Below are positions 1-9,267 of a DNA stretch of 64,000 nucleotides, in pieces (within the stretch, counting starts at the first letter, position 1; each line of letters starts with the position of its first letter). The translations under genes and the position numbers were made by a program. The notes under the pieces were generated by a model. That model was not told the origin of the DNA and ran no database searches. It worked only from the letters and a program-made list of their open reading frames with translations. The DNA comes from Bacteroidota bacterium (lineage in GTDB: Bacteria; Bacteroidota; Bacteroidia; Cytophagales; Cyclobacteriaceae), in assembly GCA_018266435.1 (NCBI GenBank), contig JAFEAL010000004.1, forward strand, positions 1 through 64,000. The letters run 5' to 3'.

Positions 1-855
1 ACCATTGTTACGTTGGCCGGAGAAGGGAAATCAAAATCCTTTTCGTTAAATATCTCGGCAGCCATACAAGTAAAAACGAAAACAGAAAAAGTCAACGGAT
101 CAAACTTAGTGGGTGTGATCAAAGGAAGTGACCCCGCATTGAGCAATGAGTACATTGTTTATTCTTCACACTTAGATCACCTCGGTATTGGCACACCGAA
201 AAAAAATGATTCGATCTACAATGGTGCTCATGATGATGCCTCCGGAAACGGCATCTTGCTGGAGATTGCGAAAGCCTATAAGTCGCTGCCGGTTGCGCCC
301 AAGCGTTCGATTGCTTTTGCTGTGGTAACCGGTGAAGAACTTGGCCTGCTCGGCTCAGATTATTTTATCAACAACTTACCGCTTAAAAATGCAAAAGTAG
401 TGGCCAACCTTGCCATTGATATGCCCTTCTTTTTTCACCCGATACTGGACTTTGTACCGTATGGTGCCGACCATTCAAGTTTGGGCAAGCAAACACAACA
501 AACAGCCCAACTGCTCGGTTTAAAAATCAGCCCTGATCCATTTCCTGAGCAAGTTGTATTTATCCGCAGCGATCATTACAGTTTCATCAAAAAGGGGATA
601 CCTGCTTTGTTTATTAAAAGTGGTTTTATGACGGTTCCCCAAGATACCGTAAATCGTGCTAAATCTGATGTGGGTTGGCGCAGCACGATCTATCACTCTC
701 CGCAAGATGACATGAGCCAGCCATTTGATTTTAATGCGGCTACCATGCATGTAAAAATTAATTTTCTAACCGGTTATTTTGCGGCCAACGAACCCAATGC
801 CCCAACCTGGAATGAGGGTGATTTCTTTGGAAAAAAATTCAGCAAGACCAAATAA
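1..855 (+). CDS. M28 family zinc aminopeptidase, 3' part (5' end outside window)
   Basis: The frame is open from the first base, so the true start and N-terminal part (often including a PA domain) lie upstream. What remains is the M28 catalytic core: HLDHLG, then GAHDDASGNG (bridging Asp), VTGEELGLLGS (general-base Glu plus a metal-ligand Glu) and RSDHYSFIKKGIP (final metal His). Members are secreted or periplasmic di-zinc exopeptidases that trim peptides. The stop codon directly abuts the stop of the convergent M48 gene, with no spacer. Family assignment is firm; substrate is unknown. Confidence 0.93.
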   Translation, partial: TIVTLAGEGKSKSFSLNISAAIQVKTKTEKVNGSNLVGVIKGSDPALSNEYIVYSSHLDHLGIGTPKKNDSIYNGAHDDASGNGILLEIAKAYKSLPVAPKRSIAFAVVTGEELGLLGSDYFINNLPLKNAKVVANLAIDMPFFFHPILDFVPYGADHSSLGKQTQQTAQLLGLKISPDPFPEQVVFIRSDHYSFIKKGIPALFIKSGFMTVPQDTVNRAKSDVGWRSTIYHSPQDDMSQPFDFNAATMHVKINFLTGYFAANEPNAPTWNEGDFFGKKFSKTK

Positions 856-2091
856 TCACGGCCTGGAGTTGAGCGCATGTAATCGACTCAGCAAGGGTGG
901 ATGCGAATAGTGAAAGAACACGTACGCAGGGTGCGGGTATAACTCGGCCAGCGAATCTTCCGAAAGTTTTTTCAGTGCGTGGGCAAGCGCAACTCCATCG
1001 TAAGTTTCTTTGGCATAACGATCGGCCTCGTATTCGTTGCGCCTGCTGTAGAGGCTCATCAGCAATCCGGTTATGCCTGAAATAGGGCTGAACAAAATAG
1101 TGAAAGCAATCAGGTTGAGGTGAATCGCCAGTTGGGTTCCACCCAAAGCCAGTGAAACTTGTTCATTGGAAATTATAAGTGAAAGAACCCATAATGTGAA
1201 AAAAATTTGAATGACCGAAAGCACATAACTAAAAATGATGTGCTTCTTTTTGAAGTGTCCCACTTCATGAGCTAGCACGGCTACGAGTTCGGGCACGGTA
1301 TGATTTTCAATCAATGTATCATATAATACAATTTTCTTTTTTCTGCCGACACCGGAAAAGAACGCATTGGCTTTTTTGGACCGTTTCGATCCGTCCATCA
1401 CAAAAATATTATTAAGCGGAAAATTTACCTTTTGAGCAAATGACTCAATAGCGGTTTTCAATTCTCCGTCTTGCAGCGGAGTGAGTTTGTTGAATAACGG
1501 AAGAATCCACGAAGTATAAAATAAATTAGCAAACAGGACGAATCCCGAGGCAATCAGCCCAAACCATATCCAGAAGCCCGGGCCAATCCGGTTGATCAAA
1601 TACATCAGTACGGAAAGTAGCAACCCGCCCAGAAGTGCTCCCAGCAGGTACCCTTTCAGTTTATCCGTTATAAAAGTTTTAACTGAGGTTTTGTTGAATC
1701 CGTACTTTTCTTCGATTACGAAAACTGAATACCATTGAAAAGGAATGGTGATCAGATCAGCGGCAAGTGCCAACGAGCTAAAAAATACCAATGCCAGTGG
1801 TATTTCAGATGAAAAATATTTTTGCAGAAAATGATCGAGCCAGCCAAATCCGCCCAATAACATAATGAATGAAAGTACCAAACCGAAGCCCGATGTGATA
1901 AAAGAGAAAATGGTTTGTTCATGATGGTATTCAAGTGAACGGGTGTATTTTTCTTTATCATAAAAAGAAGCCACTTCGTCTGGAATATCCTTTCGCTGCG
2001 AGCGAAGATTTAAAATTTCTAAAACCAGATTGAAAAAGTAGGAGGCTACGGTTATACCAACGATGCACGCTAAAATAGTTTGTGGCGACAT
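856..2091 (-). CDS. M48 (Ste24/CAAX-protease type) membrane metallopeptidase
   Basis: A multi-pass membrane protein with the zinc motif HEVGH inside VAVLAHEVGHFKKKH and the downstream Glu in RRNEYEADRYA. Length (about 411 aa) and hydrophobic N-terminal half match the Ste24 endopeptidase branch of M48, which in bacteria is linked to membrane-protein quality control rather than CAAX processing. The start is placed at the ATG at 2091, giving MSPQTILAC. An upstream in-frame ATG at 2124 would add 11 residues. It is convergent with the M28 gene and divergent from the M20 amidohydrolase. Confidence 0.92.
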   Translation of the reverse strand: MSPQTILACIVGITVASYFFNLVLEILNLRSQRKDIPDEVASFYDKEKYTRSLEYHHEQTIFSFITSGFGLVLSFIMLLGGFGWLDHFLQKYFSSEIPLALVFFSSLALAADLITIPFQWYSVFVIEEKYGFNKTSVKTFITDKLKGYLLGALLGGLLLSVLMYLINRIGPGFWIWFGLIASGFVLFANLFYTSWILPLFNKLTPLQDGELKTAIESFAQKVNFPLNNIFVMDGSKRSKKANAFFSGVGRKKKIVLYDTLIENHTVPELVAVLAHEVGHFKKKHIIFSYVLSVIQIFFTLWVLSLIISNEQVSLALGGTQLAIHLNLIAFTILFSPISGITGLLMSLYSRRNEYEADRYAKETYDGVALAHALKKLSEDSLAELYPHPAYVFFHYSHPPLLSRLHALNSRP

Positions 2092-2208
2092 ATTATTTAA
2101 AAAAAGTAAAGATAAACCATTCATTGACCCATACCGATCACGCGGCAAAATATTCCTTGCACTTTTATAGTTGAACTTCCATATTGCAAAAACCTAAATA
2201 AACTGATT

Positions 2209-3519
2209 ATGAAAAAAATACTTCTAGTTCTTTTGACGTTGGGTTCTTTACAATTAACCGCACAAAAAGACAGACAACGCGAACAAATTAAAATCAAAGT
2301 AAGTGAGTTGGAAAAAAAGGTGATTGCCTGGAGACGAGATATTCATGAACATCCTGAACTGGGCAACCGCGAATTTCGCACAGCCGAGTTAGTAGCCAAG
2401 CATTTGCAGTCACTTGGGTTAGAAGTAAAAACAGGAGTGGGAAAAACCGGGGTGGTGGGATTGCTCAAGGGCAGTTTGCCCGGCCCGGTCGTAGCGTTAC
2501 GAGCTGATATGGACGCGCTGCCGGTATATGAAAAAAACGACTTGCCTTTTGCCTCTAAAGTAGAAACAGAATACAATGGCCAGAAAACCGGAGTGATGCA
2601 CGCCTGTGGTCACGATACGCACGTAGCCATGCTGATGGGTGTAGCAGAAATTTTAACCTCAATGAAAAAAGAGTTGAAAGGATCAGTGAAATTTATTTTT
2701 CAACCGGCTGAAGAAGGTGCACCCAAAGGTGAAGAAGGCGGAGCAGAACTAATGGTGAAGGAGGGAGTATTAGAGAACCCAAAAGTTGATGCGGTTTTTG
2801 GGCTGCACATCAGCTCGGGCTATGCAGTGGGCACAATTACTTACCGGCCCGGTGGTGAGATGGCCGGAGTAAACGATATGAAAATTACCGTAACCGGAAA
2901 ACCTTCGCATGGTGCAGCTCCCTGGATGTCGGTTGACCCTATTGTGGTGTCGGCACAAATTATCAACAGTTTACAAACCGTAGTGAGCCGTAATGTAAAC
3001 ATCACCGAAAACCCGGCCATTGTTACGGTAGGAGCTATTCACGGAGGAAACCGCGGAAACATTATCCCCGAACAAGTAGAAATGCTGGGTACCGTAAGAA
3101 CACTTAGTGCCAATGATGAGAAACTGGTTTTAAAGAGGGTAAATGAGATTGTAACCAAGACTGCCGAAGCAGCCGGGGCGAGTGTGAAAGTAGAACTGCC
3201 TTACAGTTCTCACTATCCGGTAACGTTCAACAATATCGAGCTAACCAATAAGATGCTCCCCTCTTTGCAAAAATCTGCGGGGGCAAACAATGTCATTGTG
3301 ATTCCGCCACACACTGGCAGCGAAGACTTTTCGTTTTTTGCTGAAAAAGTGCCGGGCTTATTTTTGTTTTTGGGAGGTATGCCCAAGGGGGTGGATCCTA
3401 AAAATGCACCTTCACATCACACTCCCGGATTTATGATTGATGAAAGCGGAATGCCGCTGGGCATGATTACACTTTGCAACTTGGTGGTGGATTATGCAAA
3501 CTTGACTACAAAAAAATAA
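2209..3519 (+). CDS. Secreted M20 family amidohydrolase (N-acyl-amino-acid/hippurate hydrolase type)
   Basis: A 436-residue protein with a clear signal peptide (MKKILLVLLTLGS, ending near LTAQ). The M20D signature is present: IHEHPELGNREFRT, the Asp in RADMDALP, HACGHDTH, and EEGAPKGEEGG for metal-ligand and catalytic Glu residues. A bacterial dimerisation insert occupies the middle. Such enzymes cleave N-acyl groups from amino acids or peptides. Export suggests a scavenging role, distinct from the cytosolic M20 enzyme of the arginine operon nearby. A Rho-independent terminator follows. Confidence 0.93.
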   Translation: MKKILLVLLTLGSLQLTAQKDRQREQIKIKVSELEKKVIAWRRDIHEHPELGNREFRTAELVAKHLQSLGLEVKTGVGKTGVVGLLKGSLPGPVVALRADMDALPVYEKNDLPFASKVETEYNGQKTGVMHACGHDTHVAMLMGVAEILTSMKKELKGSVKFIFQPAEEGAPKGEEGGAELMVKEGVLENPKVDAVFGLHISSGYAVGTITYRPGGEMAGVNDMKITVTGKPSHGAAPWMSVDPIVVSAQIINSLQTVVSRNVNITENPAIVTVGAIHGGNRGNIIPEQVEMLGTVRTLSANDEKLVLKRVNEIVTKTAEAAGASVKVELPYSSHYPVTFNNIELTNKMLPSLQKSAGANNVIVIPPHTGSEDFSFFAEKVPGLFLFLGGMPKGVDPKNAPSHHTPGFMIDESGMPLGMITLCNLVVDYANLTTKK

Positions 3520-3534
3520 ACGGTTATTTATTTT

Positions 3535-3570
3535 AAATCATCACCTCGGCAAAGGGTGATGATTTTTTTT
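3535..3570 (+). terminator. Rho-independent terminator after the M20 amidohydrolase
   Basis: An inverted repeat AAATCATCACC ... GGTGATGATTT with a 9-nt loop is followed by a run of T on the plus strand, 15 bases after the M20 stop codon. The minus-strand side has only a short broken T stretch, so termination of argH transcripts here would be weaker. Confidence 0.85.
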
Positions 3571-3583
3571 ATTGATAAATAAC

Positions 3584-4921
3584 CTACGAGCTAGCAATCA
3601 ATTTGTTCTCAGCCTTGTTAGCTTGCTCAAACCTGAAGTCAGAAATGTTTTTTTGAAAAACGGAGGCGATCTCATTCAGACAAAGATTACCTATGCTGCC
3701 TTCGTGCGTATGATGAATTGTTGTTGAATAGGTAAATTTCCCTTCCTCAATGTCTTTGCCCACCTTTTTGTAAGCCTCACGAAAGGGCACTCCTGACAAG
3801 ACCAGCTTGTTTACCTCTTCCACGCTGAACAGGAATTTGTATTTTTCATCTTCAAGGATATGTTCTTTTACCTGAATAGAGGAAATCATGAGCGATGTTA
3901 ATTCAAGACAATCAGTTATTATTTTGAAAGCAGGGAAAAGTTTTTCTTTGAGTAATTGAAAATCACGATGATAGCCCGAGGGCAAGTTAACGGTCAATAA
4001 CGCGAGGTCGTGGGGCAGAGCCTGCAGTCCATTGCACTTGGCTCGAATGAGTTCAAAAACATCAGGGTTTTTTTTGTGAGGCATGATGCTGCTGCCGGTG
4101 GTGAGCTCGTCAGGAAAAGAGATGAACCCAAAATTTTGATTGAGAAACAGACACGCATCCATTGAAAGTTTGGAGAGCGTAGCGGCAACATTAGCCAGAG
4201 CCTGAGCCACTATTTTTTCAGTCTTACCTCGCCCCATTTGGGCATAGACTACGTTATAATTTAAGTCATCAAAGCCGAGCAACTCAGTAGTCATTTTCCG
4301 GTTAAGTGGAAATGAAGAGCCATAGCCAGCCCCTGAACCCAGTGGATTTTTATTGACTACCCGGTAGGCAGCCTGCAAGGAAATCAAATCATCACTCAGG
4401 CTTTCGGCATAGGCGCTAAACCATAGCCCAAAGGAAGAAGGCATGGCCAACTGCAAGTGTGTGTAGCCGGGGAGCAACTTATTTTTGTGTGCTTCACTTT
4501 TGGAAAGAAGGAGATCAAACAGGGTTTTGATACGATGGGTTAGTTGCTCAATTTCATGGCGCAAGAAAAGCTTACTATCTACCAGCACCTGATCGTTGCG
4601 GCTGCGGCCGCTGTGAATTTTTTTTCCGGTATCGCCCAATTTTTGTGTCAGGAGCAATTCAATCTGCGAATGAACATCTTCCACCCCGTCTTCAATAACA
4701 AAGTTTCCCGCTTGAATGGAGTGGTAAATAGTTTTTAGTTCATTGCTCAATACTCTTAACTCATCTTTTGTCAGTAGGTTGATGGACTCCAGCATTTGAA
4801 TGTGAGCCAATGACCCGAGCACATCAAAAGGAGCGAGGTAAAGATCCATTTCCCGATCTTGGCCGGTGGTAAAATCAGTAACTGATTTCAATGAGTCGCT
4901 GTTTTTTGTCCAAAGTTTCAT
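3584..4921 (-). CDS. argH: Argininosuccinate lyase
   Basis: Cleaves argininosuccinate to arginine and fumarate, the last step of arginine synthesis. The fumarase/aspartase-superfamily signature GSSIMPHKKNP is present, as are HSGRSRNDQV and TRLQ-like GYTHLQLA motifs. The start is taken at MKLWTKNSDS (ATG at 4921); an in-frame ATG 12 bases upstream is possible. It is the last gene of the minus-strand arginine operon and is separated from argE by a decayed four-helix-bundle gene. Confidence 0.96.
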   Translation of the reverse strand: MKLWTKNSDSLKSVTDFTTGQDREMDLYLAPFDVLGSLAHIQMLESINLLTKDELRVLSNELKTIYHSIQAGNFVIEDGVEDVHSQIELLLTQKLGDTGKKIHSGRSRNDQVLVDSKLFLRHEIEQLTHRIKTLFDLLLSKSEAHKNKLLPGYTHLQLAMPSSFGLWFSAYAESLSDDLISLQAAYRVVNKNPLGSGAGYGSSFPLNRKMTTELLGFDDLNYNVVYAQMGRGKTEKIVAQALANVAATLSKLSMDACLFLNQNFGFISFPDELTTGSSIMPHKKNPDVFELIRAKCNGLQALPHDLALLTVNLPSGYHRDFQLLKEKLFPAFKIITDCLELTSLMISSIQVKEHILEDEKYKFLFSVEEVNKLVLSGVPFREAYKKVGKDIEEGKFTYSTTIHHTHEGSIGNLCLNEIASVFQKNISDFRFEQANKAENKLIASS

Positions 4922-4964
4922 GAGTGGTTGCAAGTTACATGTTGCTGGTCATAAGTTCATTATT

Positions 4965-5342
4965 ATTAGTTTCGGTTTTCTTCTACCCACCGGATAAATT
5001 TATCCACCTTCTTGCTAAGAATTGAGTACTCCTCAATCAGATGTGTGGAATTTCAGGTTGCTTTGTTGGGTCAGTCGCTAAAACAAACTTGAAATAATTT
5101 GAGATGAATAATAGCCTCATCGCATTCAGCATGACTGTAAAACCCGGTTCTTAATAAAATCGCTTTGTGTCTTCTTCGCCATACTTTTCTACAAACCATG
5201 AAGTTATTGCTTTAGAAGATTGCCTTAACTGACATACTTCTTTGTATAACTCATGTTGGAAAGATTAAACCTGTTCTGTGCGTTTCAACAATAAGTTTTT
5301 TTGGTTCGAGAAAAAATTTCAAGGCCTCGATAATTCTCATAT
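4965..5342 (-). pseudogene. Decayed four-helix-bundle (S23-like) protein gene between argE and argH
   Basis: No intact frame spans this 410-bp gap, but the minus strand keeps family pieces in shifting frames. One stretch reads ELYKEVCQLRQSSKAITSW followed by FVEKYGEEDTKR; compare the family pattern of 'QIRRSSxSIxxNIxEGYGRR'. A second reads ECDEAIIHLKLF, and the C-terminal helix reads EEYSILSKKVDKFIRWVEE. At least two frameshifts or stops separate them. Assignment to the four-helix-bundle/23S intervening-sequence family is from remembered family patterns, not a search. Confidence 0.7.
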
Positions 5343-5343
5343 C

Positions 5344-6399
5344 TTATAAATTATCAATGAACTTAATGTATCCATTTATACCGTGATTGATTTCTTCCAG
5401 ATAAATGAACTCATCAGCGCTGTGCGACCTGGCCGAATCACCCGGTCCGAGTTTGATGGAAGGAACAGGAATTAATGCCTGATCGGAAGTGGTAGGCGAG
5501 CCGTACATTTCGATGCCCAGTTTTTTTGCAGCCATTATGAGGGAATGATTTTGATCAACGCCTTTGGGCTTCAACCTCAGTGAGCGGGGAACCACTTCGC
5601 ACGAAACATTTTTCTTTATTGTATCCAGCACTTCTTCTAAGGAATACTGATCGGTTATGCGGCAATCAACGGTGAATTTACATTCTGAAGGAACCTGATT
5701 GTGAGCTTGCCCAGCCTGAATTACTGTGACCGACATTTTTATGTTGCCCAGTGTGGGTGAAATTTTTGGAAACTGAAATGTTCTGAACCACTCGATGTCT
5801 TTCAAGGCTGAATAGATTGCATTCACACCCTCTTCACGGGCTGCGTGCCCGGCTTTGCCACGAGCCGTGCAATCGAGTACCATCAATCCTTTTTCAGCTA
5901 CGGCCATCTTCATCAAGGTGGGTTCACCTACAATGGCGAAATCTATGTGGGGCAATTCTGGCCACACTAATTCAATACCATTCATGCCGGATATTTCTTC
6001 TTCGGCCGATGCCACAAAAACGAAATTGTATTTTAAGTCAGTTTCACGATAATAATAAAAGTAGGTCATGATCAGTGCTACCAGCGGGCCGCCCGCATCG
6101 TTGCTCCCTAATCCGAAAATTTTTCCATCAAAAATTTCAGGAAGGAATGGATCGCGCGTGTACGCAGGGTTTGGCTTTACCGTGTCGTGGTGTGAGTTGA
6201 GTAAAATAGTAGGCTTGGATGGGTCAAAAAATTTGTTTCTCGACCACACGTTGTTGCCTTTGCGTAAATTCTCTACATTATAATGGTTGAAAAAATCTTC
6301 GATCAGCGAAGCTGTTTTGTTTTCTTCTTTACTCAGGGAAGGGACGCTGATCAGCTGCTGCAGTAATTCCACGGCCAACGGATATAAATGCTCATTCAT
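5344..6399 (-). CDS. argE: M20 deacylase of the arginine pathway (N-acylcitrulline/N-acylornithine deacylase, ArgE-like)
   Basis: A cytosolic M20 metallopeptidase-family enzyme of 351 aa with no signal peptide. Metal-site motifs are LNSHHDTVKP, the GLGSNDAGGP stretch and SAEEEISG. In operons with a carbamoyltransferase acting on N-acylornithine, this deacylase releases citrulline from the N-acylated product. It starts one base after the argB stop, so it is very likely co-transcribed and translationally coupled. Whether the acyl group is acetyl or succinyl cannot be read from this gene alone (see argF'). Confidence 0.9.
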   Translation of the reverse strand: MNEHLYPLAVELLQQLISVPSLSKEENKTASLIEDFFNHYNVENLRKGNNVWSRNKFFDPSKPTILLNSHHDTVKPNPAYTRDPFLPEIFDGKIFGLGSNDAGGPLVALIMTYFYYYRETDLKYNFVFVASAEEEISGMNGIELVWPELPHIDFAIVGEPTLMKMAVAEKGLMVLDCTARGKAGHAAREEGVNAIYSALKDIEWFRTFQFPKISPTLGNIKMSVTVIQAGQAHNQVPSECKFTVDCRITDQYSLEEVLDTIKKNVSCEVVPRSLRLKPKGVDQNHSLIMAAKKLGIEMYGSPTTSDQALIPVPSIKLGPGDSARSHSADEFIYLEEINHGINGYIKFIDNL

Positions 6400-6400
6400 G

Positions 6401-7189
6401 TTAAGCGGTAATCAATGTTCCCTTGGTGTCGTATCCGAGGTTTGAAACTAACTGTGTGTGCTCTCCGATCAAGACTTCTTTTACCCCTGAATGAATGGCC
6501 GAAAACGCATTTTCCAGTTTAGGTAAGATGCCATCGTGAAATGAGCCGGTTTGCAAAAGTTTTTGATAGAGTTCGTCATTCAAATTGCGGATAACGGATG
6601 CCTCATCGTTTACATCTTTCAATACACCTTCTTTTTCAAAACAATAGATTAGCCGAATATCGAAATGCTTGCTTAAAGCAATGGCCAAAACAGAAGCAAT
6701 AGTATCGGCATTGGTATTGAGTATGTCGCCATGGGCATGAGTGAGGGGCGCAAATACCGGCACTACATTTTGTTTCAATAAAAAATAGAGGAAGGTTGAA
6801 TTCACACTTTCCGGAGAGATATCGCCCACAAAACCGTAATTGATTTTTCCTACCGGTCGCTTGGTGGCCCGGATCAGGTTTCCATCGGCACCGGTTACCC
6901 CTATGGCATTGCAATGGAGGGTTTGCAGGTGGGCTGTAATCTGTTTATTGAGCAACCCGCCATAGACCATGGTTACCAGGTCGCGTGTTGCTAAATCTGT
7001 AATCCTGCGGCCATCGATGTATTGGGATTCAATGCCCAGCCGGTCGCCAATTTTTGTGGCGATTTTTCCTCCTCCGTGTATCAGTATTTTCGGGGCTTGA
7101 ATGGAGGCAAAGTCTTTCAGAAATGCATTTAATGCTTTTTCGTCATCCAATACGTTGCCACCAATTTTTATAATGTAAAGCTTATTCAT
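6401..7189 (-). CDS. argB: N-acylglutamate kinase (acetyl/succinylglutamate kinase)
   Basis: Amino acid kinase family, 262 aa. The N-terminal IIKIGGNVLDD carries the phosphate-binding Lys-Ile-Gly-Gly, ILIHGGGKIAT is the second glycine-rich loop, and NTNADTIAS is the C-terminal ATP-site motif. It phosphorylates the gamma-carboxylate of N-acylglutamate. The start overlaps the argF' stop by 4 bp (ATGA type). If the pathway uses succinyl groups, as argF' hints, this would be an N-succinylglutamate kinase. Confidence 0.95.
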   Translation of the reverse strand: MNKLYIIKIGGNVLDDEKALNAFLKDFASIQAPKILIHGGGKIATKIGDRLGIESQYIDGRRITDLATRDLVTMVYGGLLNKQITAHLQTLHCNAIGVTGADGNLIRATKRPVGKINYGFVGDISPESVNSTFLYFLLKQNVVPVFAPLTHAHGDILNTNADTIASVLAIALSKHFDIRLIYCFEKEGVLKDVNDEASVIRNLNDELYQKLLQTGSFHDGILPKLENAFSAIHSGVKEVLIGEHTQLVSNLGYDTKGTLITA

Positions 7190-8136
7190 CTTTTTAAAAT
7201 TTCACTTAGTACAGTTTGTGCAGCCCACACCCGGTTAACGGCTTGCTGTGTGACCAAACTATTTTTACTGTCCAGCACTTCGTCACTCAGTTCAATATTT
7301 CTGCGCACAGGCAGGCAATGCATGACCTTGGCATGGTTAGTTAATTCCAATTTTTTATGAGTCAGCATCCACTTGGGGTCATTGCAGTAAACCCGGCCAT
7401 AGTCTGTGTAAGTACTCCAGTTTTTTACGTAAACAAAATCGGCATCTTTCAACGCTTCGTCCTGATGAGTGGTAATGGTTGCCTGTTGCGTAAATCGTTT
7501 GTCCAGTTCATAATCTTCCGGGTGGGTGATGACAAACTCAGCATTGCCCCAGGCATTTATCCACTCGGCAAAACTATTGGCCACACATTGCGGCAAAGCT
7601 TTAACATGCGGTGCCCAGGTTAACACAATTTTTGGCTTTCTTTTTTCTTTGAATGTTTCGGTAATGGTGATGAGATCAGTTAGGCTTTGTAGCGGGTGTA
7701 CGGTGGCGCTTTCCAAACTTACGATGGGGATGCCACTGTATTTTACAAATTGGTTGATGTACAACTCGTGGTAATCTTCTTCTTTGTTTTTGAGCGAGGG
7801 AAATGTGCGCACCCCGAGGATGTCGAAATACTTGCCGAGAATGGGTGCAGCTTCTTTTACATGCTCCACGGTTGAGCCGCTCATGATGGCTTCTTCTTCA
7901 AACTCCAGAGCCCAGCCGTCTTGCCCTACATTAAACACGATGGCTTCCATGCCTAAATTTTGCGCAGCAATCTGTGTGCTTAATCTTGTGCGCATACTTG
8001 GATTTAAAAACAATAAGCCGATTCTTTTTCCGGATCCTAACGATCGATCTTTTTGCGGATCAGCTTTATAAGTCAACGCCTGGCTGATCAGTGATGAAAT
8101 GTTGGGCACATCGTGTACGGATAAAAATTTTTTCAT
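7186..8136 (-). CDS. argF': N-acylornithine carbamoyltransferase (ArgF'), probably N-succinylornithine-specific
   Basis: Transfers carbamoyl from carbamoyl phosphate to an N-acylated ornithine. The carbamoyl-phosphate site SMRTR (47-51), HPLQ (147-150) and MHCLPVRRN are seen, and the whole protein aligns by eye with the Bacteroides fragilis SOTCase type from residue 1. The residue equivalent to Glu92 of Xanthomonas AOTCase and Pro90 of B. fragilis SOTCase is Val90, in STVEH. In published mutants of the Xanthomonas enzyme a small or hydrophobic residue here favours N-succinylornithine, so a succinyl pathway is inferred. It overlaps argD and argB by 4 bp each. Confidence 0.93.
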   Translation of the reverse strand: MKKFLSVHDVPNISSLISQALTYKADPQKDRSLGSGKRIGLLFLNPSMRTRLSTQIAAQNLGMEAIVFNVGQDGWALEFEEEAIMSGSTVEHVKEAAPILGKYFDILGVRTFPSLKNKEEDYHELYINQFVKYSGIPIVSLESATVHPLQSLTDLITITETFKEKRKPKIVLTWAPHVKALPQCVANSFAEWINAWGNAEFVITHPEDYELDKRFTQQATITTHQDEALKDADFVYVKNWSTYTDYGRVYCNDPKWMLTHKKLELTNHAKVMHCLPVRRNIELSDEVLDSKNSLVTQQAVNRVWAAQTVLSEILKR

Positions 8137-9257
8137 TGGCTGAGCTCCTGGCTGAGTGAAGTTAAAAATAATTGAGATTCTTCTTTTGTTAAAGCCAATG
8201 AAGGTAACAACCGAATGGTGTTGGGTTTGGCTTCGCCTGTGAAGATACCGTGGTTGAACAAGAGATTGTTTCGCAAACCCGAATGAGATTCGGGCAGGTC
8301 AAAACCAATCATCAGGCCGCGCCCCCGAATGGCTTTGATGATCGAATGTTTTTTCAACGAACCCATCAATTCATTTCCTATAGCTTCTGCATGGCTTAAC
8401 AGGCTTTCTTTTTCAATTACCTCCAGCACAGCCAGTGAGGCTGCACAGGCCAGGTAGTTTCCGCCAAAGGTTGTGCCGAGCATCCCGCTCCACGGTTTGA
8501 TTTCTGGGGCGATTAAAACAGCCCCCACCGGAAAACCGTTGCCCATGCCTTTAGCCGTTGTAATCAAATCAGGCCGGATACCCGAAAACTGATGGGCAAA
8601 AAATTTTCCTGTTCTTCCATAGCCCGATTGTACTTCATCCAGTATCAACAGTGAGCCCGCCTGTTGGCATTTTTTAGAAAGAAAATGAAAGAATGAATCA
8701 TCAACCAGCTGAATGCCGCCCACACCCTGAATGCCCTCGATGATTACAGCTGCTACGGTTGAATTAATTTTTTCTTCGGCAAGGGTTAATTCATTGAGCG
8801 GAAGAAATTCAATTTCATGGTTGGCATTAAACGGAGCAACGATTTTTGGATTATCGGTAGCAGCCACAGCTCCGGAGGTTCGGCCATGAAATGCTTTTTT
8901 GAAAGCGATAATTTTTTTTCTTCCCGTAACAAACGATGCGAGTTTTAATGCATTTTCATTGGCCTCAGCGCCTGAGTTGCAAAGAAATAATTGGTAATCC
9001 GTGTAGCCGGAAATTTGTCCTAATTTTTCGGATAATTTTTCCTGCAGAGAATTTTTGACACTGTTTGAGTAAAATGAAATTTTACCCAACTGACTTTTCA
9101 AAGATTCGACCCAATGGGGGTGGTTATGCCCGATTGAGATGACGGCATGACCGCCATACAAGTCTAAATATTTTTTTTCGGCTGCATCCCACAGCCACGA
9201 GCCTTGCGCTTTAACCGGCTCAATGGGGAAGAGGGGATAGACATCGAATAGTTTCAT
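8133..9257 (-). CDS. argD: N-acylornithine aminotransferase (class III PLP)
   Basis: A class III aminotransferase of 374 aa converting N-acylglutamate semialdehyde to N-acylornithine. Landmarks are FHGRTSGAVAAT, the PLP-binding region ILDEVQSGYGRTG and the Schiff-base lysine in ITTAKGMGNGFPVGA. It overlaps argF' by 4 bp. Because proC lies just upstream, an additional ornithine aminotransferase role (feeding proline synthesis or the reverse) is possible but not shown by the sequence. Confidence 0.95.
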   Translation of the reverse strand: MKLFDVYPLFPIEPVKAQGSWLWDAAEKKYLDLYGGHAVISIGHNHPHWVESLKSQLGKISFYSNSVKNSLQEKLSEKLGQISGYTDYQLFLCNSGAEANENALKLASFVTGRKKIIAFKKAFHGRTSGAVAATDNPKIVAPFNANHEIEFLPLNELTLAEEKINSTVAAVIIEGIQGVGGIQLVDDSFFHFLSKKCQQAGSLLILDEVQSGYGRTGKFFAHQFSGIRPDLITTAKGMGNGFPVGAVLIAPEIKPWSGMLGTTFGGNYLACAASLAVLEVIEKESLLSHAEAIGNELMGSLKKHSIIKAIRGRGLMIGFDLPESHSGLRNNLLFNHGIFTGEAKPNTIRLLPSLALTKEESQLFLTSLSQELSQ

Positions 9258-9267
9258 AATGCTGATT

